Below, piece after piece: positions 17,596 to 25,701 of a stretch of DNA of 64,000 bases. The DNA comes from Anaerolineae bacterium (GTDB taxonomy: Bacteria; Chloroflexota; Anaerolineae; Anaerolineales; Villigracilaceae): positions 1 to 64,000 of the forward strand of contig JAKLPV010000070.1 in NCBI GenBank assembly GCA_022013685.1, read 5' to 3'. Made by a program: the position numbers and the translations under genes. Position 1 is the first letter of the stretch. Every line of letters starts with the position of its first letter. The notes beneath the pieces were generated by a model. The model did no database searches. It was not told the DNA's origin and worked only from the letters and a program-made list of their open reading frames with translations.

Positions 17596-17640
17596 TGTCA
17601 TTGCGAGCCGCAGCTTTTTTGCGGCGCGGCAATCTCCACA
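17596..17640. repeat. Short dispersed palindrome (TCATTGCGAG...GGCAATCT type)
   Basis: TGTCATTGCGAG at the left and GCGGCAATCTCCACA at the right flank complementary GCCGC/GCGGC blocks around a T6. This outline is a short dispersed repeat I know from many bacterial genomes. Only one copy is visible here, in the gene-free stretch between the uraA promoter and the uspA promoter (17554-17833), which otherwise seems empty. Confidence 0.6.
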
Positions 17641-17833
17641 TGATAAGTAAATGCTTCATCCGGCAGAAGAGCGCCGGGTTCGCAATAGCTGCTGTTTATA
17701 CCTGCCCCGGTTACAATGCGCAGCACGGTGTTGCGCTTTTTATAAGAGCATGAGCACGCAATATCATGCTCCGCATTTGTGACCACGGGCATTATGTTAA
17801 CCTGCTTGGGCCTGACAGGGTGGGATTTTGAGT

Positions 17834-17862
17834 TTGAATCAAGCCGCCAAATTCTGTATACT
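17834..17862 (+). promoter_or_regulatory. Promoter of uspA
   Basis: TTGAAT (17834-17839) and TATACT (17857-17862) are separated by 17 bases, about 34 bases before the uspA start. AAAGGAGG precedes the ATG. Confidence 0.8.
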
Positions 17863-17896
17863 GGAGTTGTAGCAAGCACATGCGAAAGGAGGCATC

Positions 17897-18316
17897 ATGT
17901 TTACAAACATCTTGCTTGCCGTAGATGGCTCAGAACATGCCATTCGCGCCGCCCACATCGCCGCCGAATTGGCGCGCTGCCACAAAGCCTCGCTCAGGCT
18001 GGTAGCTGCTTATGACCCTGTCCCGCCCTACCTGGGCGAGCCGAATTTCCAAATCATCCTGGACGCGCAGTTGAAGGAAGCCGATAAGTACCTGGCAAGA
18101 ACGCTGGAAATTTTGGGGGAAATACCAGGAGAAGTGAACAGTGAAGTCTTGCAAGGTCCGCCCGCCGAAGCTATTCTGGATGTTGCCAAAACCCGCGCAT
18201 GCGACCTGATCGTAATGGGGTCGCGCGGGCTGGGACAGTTTACCGGCCTGCTGCTCGGAAGCCAGAGCCAGAAAGTAGTGCAGCACGCCGATTGCCCGGT
18301 CCTGATCGTCAAATAG
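17897..18316 (+). CDS. uspA: Universal stress protein UspA family
   Basis: A 139-residue single-domain universal stress protein. It begins FTNILLAVDGSEHA, the usual first strand, and the ATP-binding signature GSRGLGQFTGLLLGSQS (G-2x-G-9x-G-S) is complete, so it is of the nucleotide-binding type. Such proteins are induced by starvation, oxygen or other stress. AAAGGAGG lies upstream and a good promoter precedes it. Its 3' end overlaps mobA on the opposite strand by eight bases. Confidence 0.92.
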   Translation: MFTNILLAVDGSEHAIRAAHIAAELARCHKASLRLVAAYDPVPPYLGEPNFQIILDAQLKEADKYLARTLEILGEIPGEVNSEVLQGPPAEAILDVAKTRACDLIVMGSRGLGQFTGLLLGSQSQKVVQHADCPVLIVK

Positions 18317-18923
18317 GCCGTGAGTCATTGAACTGGCGCGCCAGGTTCTCAGCCTGGGAAAATTCCTCGGGTGTATTGACGTTGACAAAGGCCAGGCCGC
18401 GCGGATCGTGCTGCGCCAGTTCATCTGCGCTCAACGGGCGCACCCTGACGCTCGGGAACCACGAAATAACCTTCCACTGTTTGGCCTGGAGGGCTTGCTC
18501 GATGGCAGGCAGGCAGGCTGCGCGGCGATAAACGGCGTGGAGCGGTTCATAGCCCGCCTCCCTTCGCGGAATAACCACGTCTACGGATTCGGCCTCGAAC
18601 AGCCTGCTCTGGAATTGGAGCAGGGCTGGGCTGGCGAAGGGCATGTCGCAGGCCACGACCGCCACCCGTGGCTGGCTGGCTGCTTCGATAGCGGTGTACA
18701 ACCCGCCCAACGCGCCCCGGTCTGTGATTTTGTCGGTAAAAAGTGGCAGACCCAGAAAGGCGTAGTCAGCGGGGCGGTTGGTGGTGATGAGAATTTCAGC
18801 GGCGATCGGCGTCAGGCGCGCGACAAGGCGCGTGATGAGCGGTTGGCCGAGAAACGGGAGCAGGGCTTTGTCGCGCCCCATGCGCGAAGATTGTCCGCCT
18901 GCTTGAATGACAACGGTAAGCAT
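18309..18923 (-). CDS. mobA: Molybdenum cofactor guanylyltransferase
   Basis: A 204-residue MobA-type nucleotidyltransferase, which attaches GMP to molybdopterin. The signature IQAGGQSSRMGRDKAL (residues 6-21) binds GTP, TDKITDRGALGGLYTAIE is the family's second motif, and VVACDMPF carries the metal-binding aspartate. No other molybdenum-cofactor gene is in the window. A TATAAT (18930-18935, minus) ends six bases before the ATG and there is no ribosome site, indicating a leaderless transcript. Confidence 0.93.
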   Translation of the reverse strand: MLTVVIQAGGQSSRMGRDKALLPFLGQPLITRLVARLTPIAAEILITTNRPADYAFLGLPLFTDKITDRGALGGLYTAIEAASQPRVAVVACDMPFASPALLQFQSRLFEAESVDVVIPRREAGYEPLHAVYRRAACLPAIEQALQAKQWKVISWFPSVRVRPLSADELAQHDPRGLAFVNVNTPEEFSQAENLARQFNDSRPI

Positions 18924-18970
18924 GGCGCGATTATACCCATTCTGGGCGCACGCCGCGCCAAAGGAAAATT

Positions 18971-20080
18971 ATGAAAAATGTTGCTGCGTTTCTCGATTCG
19001 ATGACCCGCCCGGCCCAACTGGTTGAGCGTTTGGGGAATAACGCAGTACGCTGCCTGGCCTGCGGGCATCGCTGCATCATCAAGCCTGGCAAACGCGGAG
19101 TTTGCCAGGTGCGCTTCAACGATGGTGATTCGCTGCGCGTACCCTGGGGTTATGTGGCCGCCCTGCAAGCCGATCCAATTGAGAAGAAACCCTTTTCGCA
19201 CGTTTTACCCGGCGCAATTGCACTGACCTTTGGCATGCTCGGTTGTGACTTCAAGTGCGGTTATTGTCAGAACTGGCTGACCTCGCAGGCTTTACGCAAT
19301 CCGGCTTCAGACGCGGCAGCCAACCTCGTCCGCCAGGTAACGCCCGAAGAAATTGTAGAAACAGCGCGGCGTATCGGGGCGGACGCATTGGTCTCGTCTT
19401 ACAACGAGCCGCTGATCACATCCGAGTGGGCGGTGGATGTTTTCCAGAAGGCCAGGGAATCCGGATTGAAATGTGCCTTTGTCTCGAACGGCAACGCCAC
19501 ACCTGAAGCGCTGGCTTACCTGCTGCCTTATCTCGATGCCTACAAGGTGGATTTGAAGTCCATGCGCCAGGAGACCTATCGCCAGTTGGGCGGCGCGCTC
19601 AAGCATGTGCTGGCAACCATCGAACAGGCCCACGCTCTCGGCCTGTGGGTGGAGGTGGTGACTCTGGTTGTGCCGGGACTGAACGACAGCAACGAAGAAT
19701 TTTGGGACACGGCTCGCTTCCTGGCCGGGGTCTCGCCTGATATTCCCTGGCATGTCAGCGCTTTTCACCCCGATTACCAGATGACCGCTCGCGATTTCAC
19801 TCCGCCCGAAAGCCTGGTGCGTGCTGCTGATATTGGGCGCGAGGCTGGGCTTCGTTACATCTATGCGGGCAACCTGCCGGGACGGGTGGGGGAATACGAA
19901 GATACCTTTTGCGCGGGCTGTGGGCGGGCGCTAATTCGACGCAGGCATTATGAAGTGCGCGAGTATCACCTGGATGGCTCAGGACGGTGCATGACTTGCG
20001 GCCTGCGCCTGCCCGGAATCTGGCCGAGTGACCCGCGCCAGGTACGGCTTAAGCAATCCTGGATTTCGAAATCAGACTGA
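18971..20080 (+). CDS. amrS: AmmeMemoRadiSam-system radical SAM enzyme
   Basis: A 369-residue radical SAM protein. An N-terminal Cys-rich segment (CLACGHRCIIKPGKRGVC) precedes the cluster motif MLGCDFKCGYCQNW, a CX3CX2C arrangement characteristic of AmrS and the pyruvate-formate-lyase-activating group. The C-terminus has two CxxCG pairs (CAGCGR and CMTCGL) that probably bind zinc. AmrS works with AmmeMemo proteins (AmrA/AmrB) on an unknown reaction; neither is nearby. AAAGGA lies eight bases before the start. It is divergent from mobA, 47 bases apart. Confidence 0.92.
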   Translation: MKNVAAFLDSMTRPAQLVERLGNNAVRCLACGHRCIIKPGKRGVCQVRFNDGDSLRVPWGYVAALQADPIEKKPFSHVLPGAIALTFGMLGCDFKCGYCQNWLTSQALRNPASDAAANLVRQVTPEEIVETARRIGADALVSSYNEPLITSEWAVDVFQKARESGLKCAFVSNGNATPEALAYLLPYLDAYKVDLKSMRQETYRQLGGALKHVLATIEQAHALGLWVEVVTLVVPGLNDSNEEFWDTARFLAGVSPDIPWHVSAFHPDYQMTARDFTPPESLVRAADIGREAGLRYIYAGNLPGRVGEYEDTFCAGCGRALIRRRHYEVREYHLDGSGRCMTCGLRLPGIWPSDPRQVRLKQSWISKSD

Positions 20081-20087
20081 TTTGCTG

Positions 20088-20197
20088 TATAATTTGTATG
20101 CGCGCTTTTCGCCCAACCGGATGAACCTGAGAAAGCGCGCAAATGTTTGACATTTCAGGTTCATCCAAACCATCACCACTCTCTAAGGAGGAGAAAC
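20088..20197 (+). promoter_or_regulatory. Promoter and interlocked-hairpin leader of the ABC import operon
   Basis: A TATAAT at 20088-20093 (preceded by TG) should start transcription near 20100. The leader then holds two perfect inverted repeats that interlock: TGCGCGCTTT (20099-20108) pairs with 20132-20141, and GGATGAACCTGA (20119-20130) pairs with 20155-20166. The order left1-left2-right1-right2 is that of an H-type pseudoknot, with connecting loops of 10, 1 and 13 bases. AAGGAGG follows, then the GTG start. It may control or stabilise the message. Confidence 0.65.
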
Positions 20198-21883
20198 GTG
20201 AAAAGTAAAATTCTTGTTTTGTTGTCCCTGCTTATGGTAGCCAGTATGTTGCTGGCTGCCTGCGGCGCTGCCGATCCTGGCGCTGGCCCTGAAGAAGAAG
20301 TAGCGGCCGGGCCTTTTGAGCCCAAGTCACTTGCGGCGGCTGATTGCGAATCGACCGGCATTATCAAGTCGGTTGTCGCCACTGACGAGCACACCGTGAC
20401 CTTCACGCTGTGCCAGTCTGACCCGGCTTTCCTTTCCAAAATCGCTTTCAGCCCCTTCGCCATCTATCCTGAAGAATGGATTGAGCGCACCCTGGGTGAG
20501 GAAACCCGCACCAGCGAAGGCCTCGAAAAGCCCGTTGGCACTGGCCCCTACATGGTTTCCGAATGGAAACGCGGTGATAGCGTCAACTTCACAGCCTTCC
20601 CTGATTACTGGGGCGAACAGCCTATCGCCAAGACTCTGGTCCTGCGCTGGCAGTCTGAAGCCGCAGCCCGCTTGCTCGAACTGCAATCCGGTACAGTGGA
20701 TGGTATCGACAATCTCGGCCCGTCCGACTTCGATGTTGTGCGCGCCGATTCGAACCTGACCCTGGTCGAACGCGAAGCTCTCAACATTTTCTACATTGGC
20801 ATGACCAACACCTTTGCCCCATGGGACAATGTCAAAGTTCGCCAGGCGATTGCCTATGGCATTGACCGCCAGCGTATCGTGGATAATTTCTACCCGGCTG
20901 GTTCAGAAACCGCTTCCCACTTCACACCCTGCGCCATCCCGAACGGCTGTGTGGGTGATGCCTGGTATGAGTTTGACGCCGCCAAGGGCCGTGAACTGCT
21001 GGCTGAAGCCGGCTTCCCGGATGGCTTTGCGACCAAGATTTACTATCGCGATGTTGTGCGCGGTTACCTGCCCCAGGTTCCCAATGTAGCCCAGGATGTC
21101 CAGGCCCAGTTGAAGGAAAACCTGAACATCGATGCTGAAATCGTTGTGATGGAGTCTGGTGCATTCATCGAAGCCTCGAACACCGGCCAGTTGGACGGCC
21201 TGTACTTCCTTGGTTGGGGCGCGGATTATCCGCATATCACCAACTTCCTCGATTTCCACTTTGGCGCAACCAACCCGCAATTTGGCGACGCCTTACCTGA
21301 GATTTACGAGAAGCTGGAAGAGGCTTCCAAGATCGCTGATCCCAAGGTGGCTGAACCTCTGTATGTTGAAGCCAACAACGCCATTCGTGAACTGGTTCCG
21401 ATGGTGGCTGTTGCCCATGGTGGTTCCGGCACGGCTTATCGCAATGATGTGACCGTCCCGCAGGCCAGCCCGCTGACCAATGAGCAGTTCGCTGTCTCTG
21501 ACCCCGGTGGCCGTGATGTGTTTGTCTTCATGCAGAACGCCGAACCCATCAGCCTGTTCTGCGCTGATGAAACCGATGGCGAATCGCTGCGCGCTTGTGA
21601 CCAGGTCATGGAAGCTCTCTATGGCTACGAAGTCAACGGCACCGCTGTTGTGCCGATGCTGGCTGAAGTCTGCGCCCCGAACGAAGACCTGTCTGTCTGG
21701 ACCTGCACCCTGCGTCAGGGTGTCAAATTCCACGATGGAACGACCTTTGATGCCAACGATGTGGTCACGACCTTCACCATGGGTCTGGATGTCACCTCGC
21801 CCCTGCACAAGGGCAACACCAACGTTTGGGATTACTATGGCTACTTGTGGGGCCTGATGAACGAGCCCCCTGCCGCCGAGTAG
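20198..21883 (+). CDS. Circularly permuted family-5 ABC substrate-binding lipoprotein
   Basis: A 561-residue lipoprotein with signal peptide and lipobox LLAAC (Cys22). It belongs to the oligopeptide/nickel-binding SBP family 5, but its segments are in the wrong order. After the lipobox it begins with the part normally found mid-protein (SVVATDEHTVTFTL, then the hinge region and FAPWDNVKVRQAIAYGIDR). The usual N-terminal lobe, GRDVFVFMQNAEPISLF through LRQGVKFHDGTTFDANDVV, comes last as residues ~437-561. The GTG start is chosen because AGGAGG lies just upstream and the signal peptide begins there; the ORF-track ATG is inside the leader hairpin. It is followed by two permease genes but no ATPase genes. 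Confidence 0.9.
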   Translation: MKSKILVLLSLLMVASMLLAACGAADPGAGPEEEVAAGPFEPKSLAAADCESTGIIKSVVATDEHTVTFTLCQSDPAFLSKIAFSPFAIYPEEWIERTLGEETRTSEGLEKPVGTGPYMVSEWKRGDSVNFTAFPDYWGEQPIAKTLVLRWQSEAAARLLELQSGTVDGIDNLGPSDFDVVRADSNLTLVEREALNIFYIGMTNTFAPWDNVKVRQAIAYGIDRQRIVDNFYPAGSETASHFTPCAIPNGCVGDAWYEFDAAKGRELLAEAGFPDGFATKIYYRDVVRGYLPQVPNVAQDVQAQLKENLNIDAEIVVMESGAFIEASNTGQLDGLYFLGWGADYPHITNFLDFHFGATNPQFGDALPEIYEKLEEASKIADPKVAEPLYVEANNAIRELVPMVAVAHGGSGTAYRNDVTVPQASPLTNEQFAVSDPGGRDVFVFMQNAEPISLFCADETDGESLRACDQVMEALYGYEVNGTAVVPMLAEVCAPNEDLSVWTCTLRQGVKFHDGTTFDANDVVTTFTMGLDVTSPLHKGNTNVWDYYGYLWGLMNEPPAAE

Positions 21884-21913
21884 TTTGGTAAGATTTACTC
21901 GCTCTGTGGTTCA

Positions 21914-21948
21914 AACACGGGATGGCGGAATGCCCGCCATCCCGTGTT
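21914..21948 (+). other. Intercistronic hairpin between binding protein and permeases
   Basis: AACACGGGATGGCGG-type arms face CCGCCATCCCGTGTT around a short AATG loop, a stem of about 14 perfect pairs with no T-run after it. It probably protects the 3' end of the abundant binding-protein message while allowing some read-through to the permeases, as in other importer operons. Confidence 0.7.
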
Positions 21949-21971
21949 CACAAAAAAGGAGTCGCCCGCTC

Positions 21972-23054
21972 ATGATGCTGCAATATATCCTGCGCCGCTT
22001 ATTGTCTTCCATTCCTGTTCTGCTTGGCATTTTGTTGGTTACCTTTGCGCTGGCTCGCATGATCCCCGGCGACCCTTGTCGCGCCATGCTTGGCGAAAAA
22101 GCTACCGCGACCACATGTGAACGTTTCATGCGCGAGAAGGGACTTGACAAGCCCATCCACGAACAATTCTTTATTTACATGAAAGATGTTGCCAGGGGCG
22201 ACTTCGGCAATTCCATACGTTTCAGCCAACCCGTTACGCGTATCCTTGGCGAGCGCCTGCCCACCACGGTTGAATTAAGTTTTTCAGCTTTGTTTCTTAG
22301 TATGTTGGTGGGGATTCCGCTGGGAATCATTTCTGCCATACGTCATAATTCATGGGTCGACGTTGTAACCATGGTATGGGCCAATATCGGCGTTTCCATG
22401 CCGGTTTTCTGGCTGGGGCTGATGCTGGCCTTTGTTTTTTCCCTTCTATTTAAAGACACGTTTTTGTGGCTGCCTCCCTCTGGCCGGGTCAGCGCGGGGA
22501 TGGATACCACAGCATTTTACATTGCCTGGAAGTTAACCCTGCCCGAATCTGGAATTCTACGCAGCCTGGCTGAATTTATTGGCAGATTGAACATTCTCAA
22601 CTCGCTCCTGACCGGTAACTGGGAACTCCTGCGCGACTCCGTTCGCCACCTGATCCTCCCCTCGGTTGCCCTTGGAACCATTCCGATGGCCTTGATTGCC
22701 CGTATGACACGTTCCGCGATGCTCGAAGTGCTCGGTCAGGATTACGTCCGCACGGCGCGCGCCAAAGGTGTTCGATATAACAAGGTTATTATGAAGCACG
22801 CTTTTCGGAACGCGCTTTTGCCGATTACAACGGTTCTTGGCCTTTCGCTTGGCACTTTGCTCGGCGGCGCGGTCTTGACCGAAACCATTTTTGGGCTTTC
22901 AGGGGTTGGACGCATCCTGTACGAAGGCATTACGGCGCGTGATTATGCCATCATACAAGGCTTCACGATTGTCATTGCTGTCTTTTTTGTGGTGCTCAAC
23001 CTGCTTGTAGATATTTCCTACGCTTATATTGACCCGCGCATTCGCCTGAATTAA
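21972..23054 (+). CDS. ABC transporter permease, DppB/OppB type
   Basis: A 360-residue inner-membrane permease. It begins MMLQYILRRLLSSIPVLLGI, the family's first helix, followed by ARMIPGDPC; the cytoplasmic EAA loop DYVRTARAKGV couples to the ATPase, and the C-terminus ends YAYIDPRIRLN as usual. The ORF track adds 29 residues read through the intercistronic hairpin; AAAGGAG before 21972 supports the chosen start. Forms the channel with the DppC-type protein encoded two bases later. Confidence 0.95.
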   Translation: MMLQYILRRLLSSIPVLLGILLVTFALARMIPGDPCRAMLGEKATATTCERFMREKGLDKPIHEQFFIYMKDVARGDFGNSIRFSQPVTRILGERLPTTVELSFSALFLSMLVGIPLGIISAIRHNSWVDVVTMVWANIGVSMPVFWLGLMLAFVFSLLFKDTFLWLPPSGRVSAGMDTTAFYIAWKLTLPESGILRSLAEFIGRLNILNSLLTGNWELLRDSVRHLILPSVALGTIPMALIARMTRSAMLEVLGQDYVRTARAKGVRYNKVIMKHAFRNALLPITTVLGLSLGTLLGGAVLTETIFGLSGVGRILYEGITARDYAIIQGFTIVIAVFFVVLNLLVDISYAYIDPRIRLN

Positions 23055-23056
23055 CC

Positions 23057-23998
23057 ATGACAAACCAAATAACCCCAACTGTAGCAAAACTGGATGCCGA
23101 AGCGATTTCGCTCGAATCTGTCAGCTTGTGGAGCATCACCTGGAAGCGGCTTTTTAAACGCAAATCATCCCTGGTAGGAATTGGCATCATCCTGGCTTTG
23201 ATTGTGATTGCCCTGACCGCCCAGTGGATTGCGCCTTATGACCCCTTGCAGGTTTTGATCGGTATTGAAGATGTCAAAATGCGTGAAGCGCCGTGTATTC
23301 ACCTGTTTGGCTGTCCGCAAGAACAGCCCCAGCACATTATGGGCATCGACGGCAACGTCCGCGATCAGTTCAGCCGCCTGCTCTTTGGAACGCGCCTGAG
23401 CCTGATCGTTGGTTTCTCAACCGTTACCTTCGCGATCATCATCGGCACCGTTCTGGGCGCATTGGGCGGCTATTTTGGCGGCTGGATCGACAACACGATC
23501 ATGCGCGTCATGGATGTTCTGCTGGCCTTCCCCTCGCTTTTGCTTGCCATCGCTATCGTGACGGTGCTTGGCCCCGGGCTGATCAACGCTCTGCTGGCGA
23601 TCGGTATTGTCTCTATCCCGGCCTATGCCCGCGTAGTGCGCGCCAGCGTACTCTCCGTGCGCGAGATGGACTATGTTTCTGTCACCCGTGCTCTGGGCGG
23701 CGGAACCTTCCAGATCCTGTTTATCCGCATCATGCCCAATGCCCTGACCCCGCTCATCGTCCAGGGGACGCTCGGCATTGCGACCGCCATTCTCGACGCG
23801 GCAGCTTTGTCGTTCCTCGGCCTGGGCGCGCAACCGCCAACCCCCGAATGGGGCGCGATGCTTGGTTCGGAGCGTAACCAGGTTTTCACCGCTCCACACC
23901 TGGTTTTCTTCCCCGGTTTTGCGATCATGCTAACGGTGCTGGCCTTCAATCTGCTCGGCGACGGCCTGCGCGATGCGCTCGACCCGCGCCTGAGATAA
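23057..23998 (+). CDS. ABC transporter permease, DppC/OppC type
   Basis: A 313-residue permease, partner of the DppB-type protein. After a cytoplasmic N-terminus it has the first helix SLVGIGIILALIVIALTAQWI, a periplasmic loop with HIMGIDGNVRDQFSRLLFGTR, and five more helices; DYVSVTRALGGG is the EAA loop, and it ends LLGDGLRDALDPRLR as the family does. Its gene starts two bases after the dppB-type stop. The operon then ends in a terminator, so the ATPases must be encoded elsewhere. Confidence 0.95.
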   Translation: MTNQITPTVAKLDAEAISLESVSLWSITWKRLFKRKSSLVGIGIILALIVIALTAQWIAPYDPLQVLIGIEDVKMREAPCIHLFGCPQEQPQHIMGIDGNVRDQFSRLLFGTRLSLIVGFSTVTFAIIIGTVLGALGGYFGGWIDNTIMRVMDVLLAFPSLLLAIAIVTVLGPGLINALLAIGIVSIPAYARVVRASVLSVREMDYVSVTRALGGGTFQILFIRIMPNALTPLIVQGTLGIATAILDAAALSFLGLGAQPPTPEWGAMLGSERNQVFTAPHLVFFPGFAIMLTVLAFNLLGDGLRDALDPRLR

Positions 23999-24017
23999 AC
24001 CTGGCAATAGCGACAAC

Positions 24018-24049
24018 AAAAAACGCCGGAAGATTTTTCTGGCGTTTTT
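24018..24049. terminator. Bidirectional terminator between permease and hydrolase genes
   Basis: AAACGCCGGA and TCTGGCGTTT form a 10-pair stem flanked by A-runs and T-runs, so it works on both strands. It lies between two convergent genes. Confidence 0.85.
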
Positions 24050-24073
24050 GATTTAATCGGTTGTTGGCTTTTT

Positions 24074-24913
24074 TCAGGCGACGAGGTGTTTTTCCAGCCA
24101 GGTCTGGATATCGGTCAGTACCTGGGCGCGGCCGGGTTCGTTCATCACCTCATGATAAAACCCTTCGTAGACTTTGTGGGTTTTATCGGGCGAAGCCGAT
24201 TGTTCGTACAGCATCTTTGCCCCGCTCGGGTCCACCAGGCGGTCGGCAGTGCCCTGCACGATCAAGAGCGGCAGGTGAATGGTGCCCACCTCGCTCGTTA
24301 CGTGCTGCATCGCGCCCAGCATTTCTGCTGCCAGGCGGGCGGTCACTTTGCCGTTGTAAACCAGCGGATCGTCGATATAAGCCTTGACCACTGCCGGGTC
24401 ACTCGAAACCGCAGTTGCATCCAGCGCTAGGATGCCCAACTTGGGCGCAATCACCGAGAAAGCCTTGCCGGCTGTCATGGTCAGCGGCGAAATATCGTCA
24501 GAGATTTTGATGGCCGGGGCCGAGATGACCGCTCCCGCCAGTTCATCCTGATGGTCGAGCAGGTAAGAGCAACCGATCAGGCCGCCCATACTGTGCGCCA
24601 CCATGAAAACCTGCTTGCCGGGTTGCCAGGCGCGAACCTGGTCAAAATAGATCTTCAGTGTATCGGTGAAATCGGCAAAGCGCTCGACAAAGACCCGCGT
24701 TCCCTCTGAATTTCCATGCCCGAAATGGTCAAGCGCATAAACCGCATAGCCCAACGGCACAAAATGGTTGACCAGGTTCATGTAACGCCCGCTATGTTCG
24801 CCCAGCCCATGCACCACCAGGAGAACCGCTTTCACTTCCCCGTCTGGCAGCCAGCTTTGCTGGAAAATCTCTGCATTGCGCGCGCCGCGAAATTTGGCCT
24901 GTTCATGTTTCAT
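24074..24913 (-). CDS. Alpha/beta hydrolase, monoacylglycerol-lipase-like
   Basis: A 279-residue serine hydrolase of the Hydrolase_4 (monoglyceride lipase/lysophospholipase) group. The oxyanion-hole segment VVHGLGEHSGRY, nucleophile elbow VAHSMGG, acid in GTADRLVDP and late histidine in FYHEVMNE form a complete triad. LDHFGHGNSEG is the family's conserved stretch. Probably cleaves small acylglycerols or esters. Start set at MKHEQAKFRG because AAGGAGG lies directly upstream. It follows pxpA by 46 bases. Confidence 0.92.
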   Translation of the reverse strand: MKHEQAKFRGARNAEIFQQSWLPDGEVKAVLLVVHGLGEHSGRYMNLVNHFVPLGYAVYALDHFGHGNSEGTRVFVERFADFTDTLKIYFDQVRAWQPGKQVFMVAHSMGGLIGCSYLLDHQDELAGAVISAPAIKISDDISPLTMTAGKAFSVIAPKLGILALDATAVSSDPAVVKAYIDDPLVYNGKVTARLAAEMLGAMQHVTSEVGTIHLPLLIVQGTADRLVDPSGAKMLYEQSASPDKTHKVYEGFYHEVMNEPGRAQVLTDIQTWLEKHLVA

Positions 24914-24959
24914 GCTCGCCTCCTTGGTGAATTCTGTTGATACCGATATTATACAACTT

Positions 24960-25679
24960 TCACGAAAATAAAGCCCGGTGTACCAGGCGCGCATTCTCAA
25001 CCGAATCCGGATGGTCGCCGTGCAGGCAAAGTGTGTCCGGGAGAATCACCCGCTCGCCAAAGCGGATTCCCTCGTGCGCCAGGCGCAGGGCATTGGCAGC
25101 CACTGCCTGTGGATCGGTCAGCAGCGCGCCGGGCAATTTGCGGGACATTAAAGTGCCGTCGGGATTGTACCCCCGGTCGGGGAAGGCTTCGCCGGCCACC
25201 GTCAGGCCGATTGCCCGCCCTGCATCGAGCAACCCGCAGCCTGCCAGCCCGACCAGGACCAGCTCCACGCTGAAGCGTTTGACCGCCCTGGCAACTGCTT
25301 CCGCCAAAGCGGCATCGGTTGCGGCCTGATTGTAGAGCGCTCCGTGGGGTTTGACATGCCGCAGTTCAACACCATCGGCTTTTGCAAAAGCCGCCAGAGC
25401 TCCGATTTGATACAACAGCAGCGCCTCAGCCTCCGCCGGGCTGACGTTCATCTCGCGCCGCCCAAAACCTTGCAGGTCGGGCCAGCCGGGGTGTGCGCCG
25501 ATCGCCACCCCGTGCTGCTTTGCCAGCCGGAGGGTGGCTTGCATCACGAGCGGGTCGCCGGCGTGAAACCCGCAGGCGATATTGGCGGAGGTGATAAAGG
25601 GCATGATGCCGGCGTCATTGCCGAGGCTGTAATTGCCAAACGATTCGCCAAGGTCGCAGTTCAGGTCAATGTTTGTCAT
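24960..25679 (-). CDS. pxpA: 5-oxoprolinase subunit A (LamB/YcsF family)
   Basis: A 239-residue protein beginning IDLNCDLGESFGNYSLG and containing SANIACGFHAGDP and HVKPHGALYN, all signatures of PxpA. With PxpB and PxpC it hydrolyses 5-oxoproline (pyroglutamate) to glutamate using ATP. Start at the internal ATG 25679, which gives the family N-terminus; the 16 codons before it overlap the spacer to pxpC. The ribosome site is weak. Third in the order pxpB-pxpC-pxpA. Confidence 0.95.
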   Translation of the reverse strand: MTNIDLNCDLGESFGNYSLGNDAGIMPFITSANIACGFHAGDPLVMQATLRLAKQHGVAIGAHPGWPDLQGFGRREMNVSPAEAEALLLYQIGALAAFAKADGVELRHVKPHGALYNQAATDAALAEAVARAVKRFSVELVLVGLAGCGLLDAGRAIGLTVAGEAFPDRGYNPDGTLMSRKLPGALLTDPQAVAANALRLAHEGIRFGERVILPDTLCLHGDHPDSVENARLVHRALFS

Positions 25680-25701
25680 GTTTTTTTTAGGTTTGAGAAA
25701 G

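Noticed and set aside
17598-17879. 93-residue minus-strand ORF
   Set aside because: Covers a dispersed palindrome and the uspA promoter; no family resemblance.
20198-21883. Permuted binding protein as a simple tandem-repeat assembly collapse
   Set aside because: A collapse would leave an internal signal peptide or stop between C and N lobes; the frame is continuous with none, though read evidence was not available.
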